64,000 nucleotides of DNA from Paenibacillus methanolicus (GTDB lineage: Bacteria; Bacillota; Bacilli; Paenibacillales; Paenibacillaceae), in contig NZ_VNHS01000003.1 in NCBI RefSeq assembly GCF_008124765.1, positions 496,001 through 560,000 of the forward strand, read 5' to 3'. Every line of letters starts with the position of its first letter. Positions within the stretch are counted from its first letter, which is position 1. Of the stretch, positions 58,343 through 64,000 are shown piece after piece. Position numbers and translations under genes: made by a program. The notes under the pieces were generated by a model. That model was not told the origin of the DNA. It did not search any database and saw only the letters and a list, made by a program, of their open reading frames with translations.

Positions 58343-61300
58343 CTAAAATGAAATATCCAGTACATCGGCAAGCAAATCGTCCGCCTTATTCAGGCGGGAT
58401 GCCAAGCGAACATCCCGGATCAAACGGTCGCCATTGTCCGCCATGATGTTCAACAGGTGCACGAAATCCGCCGAGAACCGCTCCATCGTTTCCTTCTTGA
58501 ACAAGCGGCCTGCGTAGAACAAATGAAACCGAATTTCTCCCTGGTCTTCGATGACTTCCAGCTCGAGGTCGAACGGAATCGTTCTTGCTCGCGTCTCAAG
58601 CGGCGTGAATGTCAGTTCATCCAGTCGGAAAACCGGGCTCTCCATGTTCTGCATGACGAACAGCGCGTCGAACAGCGGATTTCGATCGGGTTCCCATGTC
58701 TGATCCAGCGCTTCAATCAGCTTCTCGAACGGATAATCCTGATTGGCATACGCTTCGAGGGACGATTGCTTGATTTCCTCCAGATACTGCCCGAGCGACT
58801 TCTCTTCCTGCGGGAAACTCCGGATGGCGAGCGTATTGACGAACATGCCGATGAGCGGCTCCGTCTCGGAACGTTCGCGGCCTGCGATCGGAAATCCGAC
58901 GATTACCTCTTCCTGACCGCTGCATTTGGACAGTAACAAGGAATAAGCGCCGAACAGCATCATGAACAAGGTAAGTCCTTGCGACGATGCCGCTGCCTTT
59001 AATGCCGATGACAAAGCCGAGTCTGCCTTGAACGAAATCTGGCTGCCTTCCGGTTGATCGGGCTGGCTTCCTCTCGGGTAGTCCAAGGGCAGCTCCAGCA
59101 CCGGAAGGCTTCCGGCAAATTGCCGATGCCAGTACGCCGCTTTTGTCTCCATCTCATTCGTTCCGGCCAGCTCGTTATGCCAGATCGCATAGTCCTTGTA
59201 TTGGATCGGCAATTCGGCAAGCGAATGGCCTTGATACAGCTGGACGAACTCCTTGACGAGCAGCGTTAACGACGTTCCATCCGCAATAATGTGATGAATA
59301 TCGAATAACAGGTAGTGGAGATCTTCGCTCTGTCTCTTCAGTCCGACCCGGATCAAAGGCGCTTGCTCCAAATCGAACGGCCTTACGAATCGCGCCATGA
59401 GTTCTTCCGCTCCTTCATCGGACGGTTCGAACGCCTCGATCGCAAGCTCCAGCTGCGGATGAATCTTCTGCACGATCTGTCCTTCTACGATATGGAAGGA
59501 GGTTCTTAACGTCTCATGTCGCCTTACCAATTGTTGAAAGGCTGCGACAAACCGCGCGCGGTCAAACGCGCCGTCGATTTGAATCATTCGCGGCAGCTGG
59601 TAGCTTAGATCCCGCCTGTTCGCTTGGTGAATCAAATACATTCTTCTCTGAACGGAAGAAACGGGATAGTACGCCTTCTCGGCTGTAAGGGAGATGCTGC
59701 GGCTGCCTTCGCTTCCGCTTTTGACCTCTGCTTTGTCCGCGATGAATTGAGCCAGTTGTTGAATGGTCGGCCGGCGGAAAATTTCTTGCAGCGGAACCTC
59801 GATTTGATACTTGCTCTTCAGATCGGACACGAGCATCATCGCCGAAATGGAATCGCCGCCAAGATCATAGAAGTCATCATCCAGACGGAAGGATGAAAAA
59901 CCGAGAATATCATGCCAAAGCTGCGCCAGCCGCTTCTCCCAGTCCGAGTAAACGCCCGCCTCGTTTCCTTCCAATACGACTTCTTCGTGTTGATCCGCTG
60001 CCGAAGGCAAGCTGCCGCGCGCTGCGATTCGATCGATCTCTTGCTTGAGCGAAGGCGACAAGTCGATTCCGAGATCGCGGATCGTCTTCCCGTGAAAGGA
60101 GCCATTCCAGTTCAATTCGCCGACATGCGCGCGGCTCACATCCGTACGCAGTAAACGTTCGAACGCGTGCAACGCTTGGCTGGTCGGGATGGCCTTCAAC
60201 AGGCCGTCTTCGCTCGCTTGACGGTCGAACGCCATGCCGGTTTCTTTCCAGACGGGCCAATTGATCGTGAGCACGGGTTGATTCTGTTTGGCCCGATAGG
60301 CGCCAAAGGCATCCAAATACGCGTTCGCGGCCGTATAATCGCTTTGACCGGCAAACCCCGCAATCGTGTTGTAGGAAGAACACAGGACGAAAAAGTCCAG
60401 CGGATCTTGTGCCGTCAATTGATGCAAATGCCATGTCCCCGCGATTTTCGGAGCTAAAACGCGCGCGAAATCTTCATCCGTCTTGTTCCACATCAAGCCG
60501 TCCCCGGCCACTCCCGCGCTGTGAATAACGCCCCGAATGGACCCGAGTCGCGCTCTCAGCGCGAGCAATAACGACCGCATGGCCTCGTAGGACGCTACAT
60601 CCACGGCATGACATTCGACGTTCGCGCCCGATCGTTCGATCGATTCGATGGCGGCGATTTGACGAACGAGCTTGGACGCCGGGTCATTCGCCTGACGGAT
60701 TTGCTCCCATTCGCTTCTATCCGGCATCGGCGTTCGCTGCAGGAAGACCAGATTGATCTTCTCCCGGGAGGCGAGAAACTTGCCCAATTCCAGTCCGATT
60801 CCTCCGGTTCCTCCCGTGACGAGGTATACGCCGGTTCGTTGAAGTTGGAATGGCTTCTCCGTCCGCTCGCGAATGTCGAGTTCGCGCAGCTGCTCCCGGT
60901 ACCATTGACCCTGACGGAATGCCGCGGCGTGCGAATCGAGCCCGTCAAGCAAGGCCTCCGTCAACAGCTCCGGCGAGAACGTCTCGTCCGCATCGATGCA
61001 GCGGCAGCGAACGTTCGCATATTCTTCGGGAATCACCTTCGCCAATCCCAACAGACTGGCGTGCTGCGGGAACAATTCGTCTTCTTGTCCCGTTACTTCA
61101 TGCGCCTGCTTCACCGCGCATACGATCTCGATCGCCTGGTTCCAAGTTTGGCTGCCGATCGCTTTGACTGCATGTAATAAGCTGTACACGCCTTTCTCCA
61201 GAGCGCGATCCAGCTCTTGTTCACTTGCAACCGATTGATCGTCAAAGGCATACAGATGCACGACATGCGTGAGATTGCGGGCGTTCAGATCGGCGATAAG

Positions 61301-64000
61301 CCGCTCGAAATCGTCCTGCGAGCCATTAACGGCGTATTCGTCCGGTCCGAGCTTCCGGTATTCATCGCCCCATGACGCTTGAATGGCGGGAATTCCTTTG
61401 CTTTGCAATTCCTGGCGGAATCGCTGCGTCCACTTGTTATCGTTCGCAAGCAGAAGCACTTCGCCGACGTTCGCGGCTGCTCGCAGAGTTGTATCGAATG
61501 ACACCCACTGCAATTGATGAAATAGAGGGTCTTCATCGCGTACAGGGGCAGCCGCCCTTACCTTCTTCAACGTATAGTCCTCGATTTCGGCGATTACCTG
61601 GCCGGATTCGTCTGCGAAGGTGATGTCGAATGCGACCAATTCCGTCTGTTCGGTGATCGGCTCCTTCAATCGAACATGGCTGTACAATCGTTTGCGCAAG
61701 CGGGTATACAGCTTTATGCTTCGATAGGAGAATGGAAGAAAGACGGGAGGCGCAGGTAGCATCGACTCCGGTAAATTTCTACGAACCAGGGGCACCGTTG
61801 TCAGCGCATTATCCATTAAAGCGGGGTGAAGCGTATAATCTTTAATCTCCCCCTCAAATGCTTCAGGTGTTTGCAGATAAGACAATAACTCGGTTTCGCC
61901 TACGTACATTTCAGCCAGATTGCGCCATCTGGGACCGAACTCGAAGATTGTTTCTCTTTGATAGGCATCGATGTCGGGAATCAAATAGTCGCTGCTAGCC
62001 CGATTTCGAATCGCTTCGATATCCACGCGCGGGATTGTTGCTTCTCGGGATCGAAGCTCGATGGTGCCCGTGGCGTGCTCTACCCAGTGTTCGCAGCCAT
62101 TCTCGTCTTCCGTTGCGCTCGCGATGGTGAACCCGATTCGCGGCTGCGTGCCGGTATCCAGCACAAGATGGACTTCCCTTGCTTCGTCATCTCGCAGCCG
62201 GAGAGGCTGTATAAATTGCACGTCGCGGAATTCGGCGATGGCGCCGTCCAAGCGCGGGCCTACCGCTTGAAGCACCATTTCCAAATAGCCGGTACCGACC
62301 AGCAGACCTTCATTCATCATGCGATGTTCGTTTAACACCCAGTGACGATCCGAAGCAAACGAGGTCGCATAAATTTCCGTGCTCATGGACTTGACCAAGC
62401 AACGGTCTATTAACGGAGCTTGCGGCATTGTCCCTTGCGATCGGGACAGGGCGATCGATTCTTTCTTCTCCAACCAGCAGCGGTTTTTGGCGAAAGGATA
62501 CGTAGGCAGGCTGACTTTCCTAGGCCGTGCTCCTTGGTAGAACGTTTCCCAATCGATGTCTTCCCCTTGGACGTACAATTCGCTCAACCGTTCGGCGGCC
62601 GACTGCCGGGATTCCTCGCCGAGTGTCAGCTGCCTCGTCAGGTCGTGTGCGCTGTCGCCGTTCGGTTTGTTCGCGCCAGCGCGCTGGTAACCATAGAACA
62701 CGCCCGGTAGCTTCAAGTCGTTTAGACTTTCGTGATGGAGCTGCGAAAGTTTATTCCTCAAATCGTTCATGCTAGCCGCCACGACGGCTAATCGGTGGCT
62801 GTAATGTCCCCTCCCCGTATTGGACACATAGCAAATGTCGCGGATATTCGCCTCCTTGTGGTTTAGCAGCCGCTCTTGATAACGCTCGATCCATTCCCGC
62901 ATCGCGGATTCGCTTCTTGCCGATATCGTCAATACATAGGGCGAAGCCGAATCAGCTTCCGCATGGACGGCCGGCGCGGGCGCTTCCTCAAGCACGACGT
63001 GGCAGTTCGTCCCGCTGATGCCGAACGAACTGACGCCGCATCGCCGCGGAGTCTGACCTCTCTCCCACTCCAGGTGCCGATCGACGACATAGACGGGCGA
63101 GTTCTCAAATCGAATATTGCGGTTCGGAACTTGATAGTGCATGGTGGCCGGAATTTCTTTGTGATGGACCGCGAGGATCGCTTTGATCAGACCCGCGATG
63201 CCGGCCGCGTGATCCAGATGTCCGACATTGCTTTTCACCGATCCAACGCCGCAAAACCCCTTGCGATCCGTGTAGCGGCGGAACGCTTTCGTAATGCCGT
63301 CGATTTCGATCGGATCGCCCAGTTTGGTGCCGGTCCCGTGCGCTTCGATGTAGGAGATCGATTCCGGGTCGATTCCGGCATTTTCCCACGCGCGAACGAG
63401 CACGTCTTCTTGCGCAAGCGCATTGGGGGCCGTTATTCCGTTGGAGGCTCCATCATGGTTAACCGCCGATCCTTTGATAACCGCATAAATACGATCGTTG
63501 TCACGCAAGGCCGCTCGCAGCGGCTTCAGCAGAATGGCGGCGACGCCTTCGCCGCTGCCCGTCCCGTCCGAGCGATCGTCGAACGTTTTCGTTCGGCCGT
63601 CCGAGGACTCGATTCCGATCTCCGTCTGTCTCGCCGGAATCAAATGGATTTGCGAACCGCCCGCGATCGCGGTCTCGCATTCCCCGTTGCGCAGCGCTTG
63701 ACAAGCCATATGAACCGCAACCAACGAAGAGGAGCACGTCGTGTCGATCAGCATGTTGGGACCTTTGAAATCCATCCCGTAGGCGAGCCTGCTCGCGATG
63801 ATCGGTTTGGAGTTTCCGGCGACGGCCATCGGCAGCGCATTCGGTTCCACGCTGGCAATCAGTCTGTGGTAGACCGCTTCCGAACCATAGCCGACGTAGA
63901 CGCCGGTCCTCGACCCCGCGAGTTGATGGCCGCCATAGCCTGCGTCTTCGATAGCCGTCACCGCCGTTTGCAAGAACAAACGTTGGTTCGGATCCATCAA
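58343..64000 (-). CDS. Hybrid PKS-NRPS subunit KS-DH-KR-T-C, N-terminus outside the window
   Basis: 1885 residues are visible; the reading frame is open at the right edge and begins inside a ketosynthase (MDPNQRLFLQTAVTAIEDAG), so ~130 KS residues and anything upstream are missing. KS triad: Cys89 of the fragment in DTTCSSSLVAVH, His in IEAHGTGT and His in KSNVGHLDHAAG. No AT domain (no GHSxG) follows; instead come a trans-AT-like linker (LPTYPFAKNRCWLE) and a dehydratase-like domain, where the H-x3-G-x4-P motif reads HRMMNEGLLV (His kept, Gly and Pro lost). The KR has GGTGGIGLELG and catalytic Ser/Tyr in CSSYNTIAGFAGQSDYTAAN. The carrier is DLGGDSISAMML. The C domain has HHIIADG, and the protein ends LLADVLDISF. 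Confidence 0.93.
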   Translation of the reverse strand: MMDPNQRLFLQTAVTAIEDAGYGGHQLAGSRTGVYVGYGSEAVYHRLIASVEPNALPMAVAGNSKPIIASRLAYGMDFKGPNMLIDTTCSSSLVAVHMACQALRNGECETAIAGGSQIHLIPARQTEIGIESSDGRTKTFDDRSDGTGSGEGVAAILLKPLRAALRDNDRIYAVIKGSAVNHDGASNGITAPNALAQEDVLVRAWENAGIDPESISYIEAHGTGTKLGDPIEIDGITKAFRRYTDRKGFCGVGSVKSNVGHLDHAAGIAGLIKAILAVHHKEIPATMHYQVPNRNIRFENSPVYVVDRHLEWERGQTPRRCGVSSFGISGTNCHVVLEEAPAPAVHAEADSASPYVLTISARSESAMREWIERYQERLLNHKEANIRDICYVSNTGRGHYSHRLAVVAASMNDLRNKLSQLHHESLNDLKLPGVFYGYQRAGANKPNGDSAHDLTRQLTLGEESRQSAAERLSELYVQGEDIDWETFYQGARPRKVSLPTYPFAKNRCWLEKKESIALSRSQGTMPQAPLIDRCLVKSMSTEIYATSFASDRHWVLNEHRMMNEGLLVGTGYLEMVLQAVGPRLDGAIAEFRDVQFIQPLRLRDDEAREVHLVLDTGTQPRIGFTIASATEDENGCEHWVEHATGTIELRSREATIPRVDIEAIRNRASSDYLIPDIDAYQRETIFEFGPRWRNLAEMYVGETELLSYLQTPEAFEGEIKDYTLHPALMDNALTTVPLVRRNLPESMLPAPPVFLPFSYRSIKLYTRLRKRLYSHVRLKEPITEQTELVAFDITFADESGQVIAEIEDYTLKKVRAAAPVRDEDPLFHQLQWVSFDTTLRAAANVGEVLLLANDNKWTQRFRQELQSKGIPAIQASWGDEYRKLGPDEYAVNGSQDDFERLIADLNARNLTHVVHLYAFDDQSVASEQELDRALEKGVYSLLHAVKAIGSQTWNQAIEIVCAVKQAHEVTGQEDELFPQHASLLGLAKVIPEEYANVRCRCIDADETFSPELLTEALLDGLDSHAAAFRQGQWYREQLRELDIRERTEKPFQLQRTGVYLVTGGTGGIGLELGKFLASREKINLVFLQRTPMPDRSEWEQIRQANDPASKLVRQIAAIESIERSGANVECHAVDVASYEAMRSLLLALRARLGSIRGVIHSAGVAGDGLMWNKTDEDFARVLAPKIAGTWHLHQLTAQDPLDFFVLCSSYNTIAGFAGQSDYTAANAYLDAFGAYRAKQNQPVLTINWPVWKETGMAFDRQASEDGLLKAIPTSQALHAFERLLRTDVSRAHVGELNWNGSFHGKTIRDLGIDLSPSLKQEIDRIAARGSLPSAADQHEEVVLEGNEAGVYSDWEKRLAQLWHDILGFSSFRLDDDFYDLGGDSISAMMLVSDLKSKYQIEVPLQEIFRRPTIQQLAQFIADKAEVKSGSEGSRSISLTAEKAYYPVSSVQRRMYLIHQANRRDLSYQLPRMIQIDGAFDRARFVAAFQQLVRRHETLRTSFHIVEGQIVQKIHPQLELAIEAFEPSDEGAEELMARFVRPFDLEQAPLIRVGLKRQSEDLHYLLFDIHHIIADGTSLTLLVKEFVQLYQGHSLAELPIQYKDYAIWHNELAGTNEMETKAAYWHRQFAGSLPVLELPLDYPRGSQPDQPEGSQISFKADSALSSALKAAASSQGLTLFMMLFGAYSLLLSKCSGQEEVIVGFPIAGRERSETEPLIGMFVNTLAIRSFPQEEKSLGQYLEEIKQSSLEAYANQDYPFEKLIEALDQTWEPDRNPLFDALFVMQNMESPVFRLDELTFTPLETRARTIPFDLELEVIEDQGEIRFHLFYAGRLFKKETMERFSADFVHLLNIMADNGDRLIRDVRLASRLNKADDLLADVLDISF

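Noticed and set aside
62400-63000. Acyltransferase domain between KS and DH
   Set aside because: No GHSxG or YASH-type motif. The stretch is too short and reads as the KS-flanking linker of AT-less modules.

Overview
The window looks like chromosomal DNA of a Paenibacillaceae bacterium (Paenibacillus/Cohnella-like). This is inferred from LplB/LplC-type sugar ABC transporters beside a YesM/YesN-type two-component system, many secreted glycoside hydrolases, GGAGG-type ribosome binding sites, cre-like boxes, and large Bacillales-style NRPS genes. No rRNA, tRNA, CRISPR array or insertion sequence was recognised.

Region 1 (1-4700): a CUT1-type sugar transporter operon on the minus strand (binding protein, two permeases), followed by the start of a Cys/Met-type PLP enzyme cut by the window edge. 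A FadR-type GntR regulator lies just upstream. It and the transporter have near-copy promoters, each with the same 15-bp operator at the expected transcription start. Region 2 (4700-8040): a GH116 enzyme and a small papain-like (YiiX/YycO-type) protein.

Region 3 (8400-31300): a polysaccharide-degradation locus. A divergent histidine kinase/AraC-type response regulator pair sits beside an lplB-lplC-binding protein-GH2 operon. Two large paralogous clan GH-A enzymes, a GH97, an FAD-dependent oxidoreductase and a CBM32-GH26 enzyme follow. Three promoters in this locus share one layout: a 20-bp-phased direct repeat, then TTTTTA, exactly 17 bp, then TATAGT or TAAAGT. Two of the three carry a cre-like box in the spacer. 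The regulator is probably the shared activator.

Region 4 (31700-34900): an aldo/keto reductase and an enolase-superfamily enzyme, divergent from an ArsR-type regulator with a large unknown C-terminal domain. A perfect 18-bp palindrome lies at the enzyme promoter.

Region 5 (34994-64000, continuing past the right edge): a hybrid PKS-NRPS operon read right to left. Its order is KS-DH-KR-T-C | A(Ser)-T-C | halfC-A(Ser)-T-C-A(Lys-like)-T-C-FkbH-T-C-FkbH-T-C-A(Gly)-T-C-A(Pro)-T-papain-like terminal domain. Two tandem FkbH (HAD-type glyceryl-loading) modules, made by a ~3.53-kb duplication, sit where A domains would be expected. No thioesterase or reductase ends the line; the final ~370 residues look like a BtrH-type Cys/His/Asp acyltransferase. 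This predicts a polyketide-capped Ser-Ser-Lys-(glycerate)2-Gly-Pro product, possibly transferred to an amine acceptor. It is the most likely undescribed system in the window.
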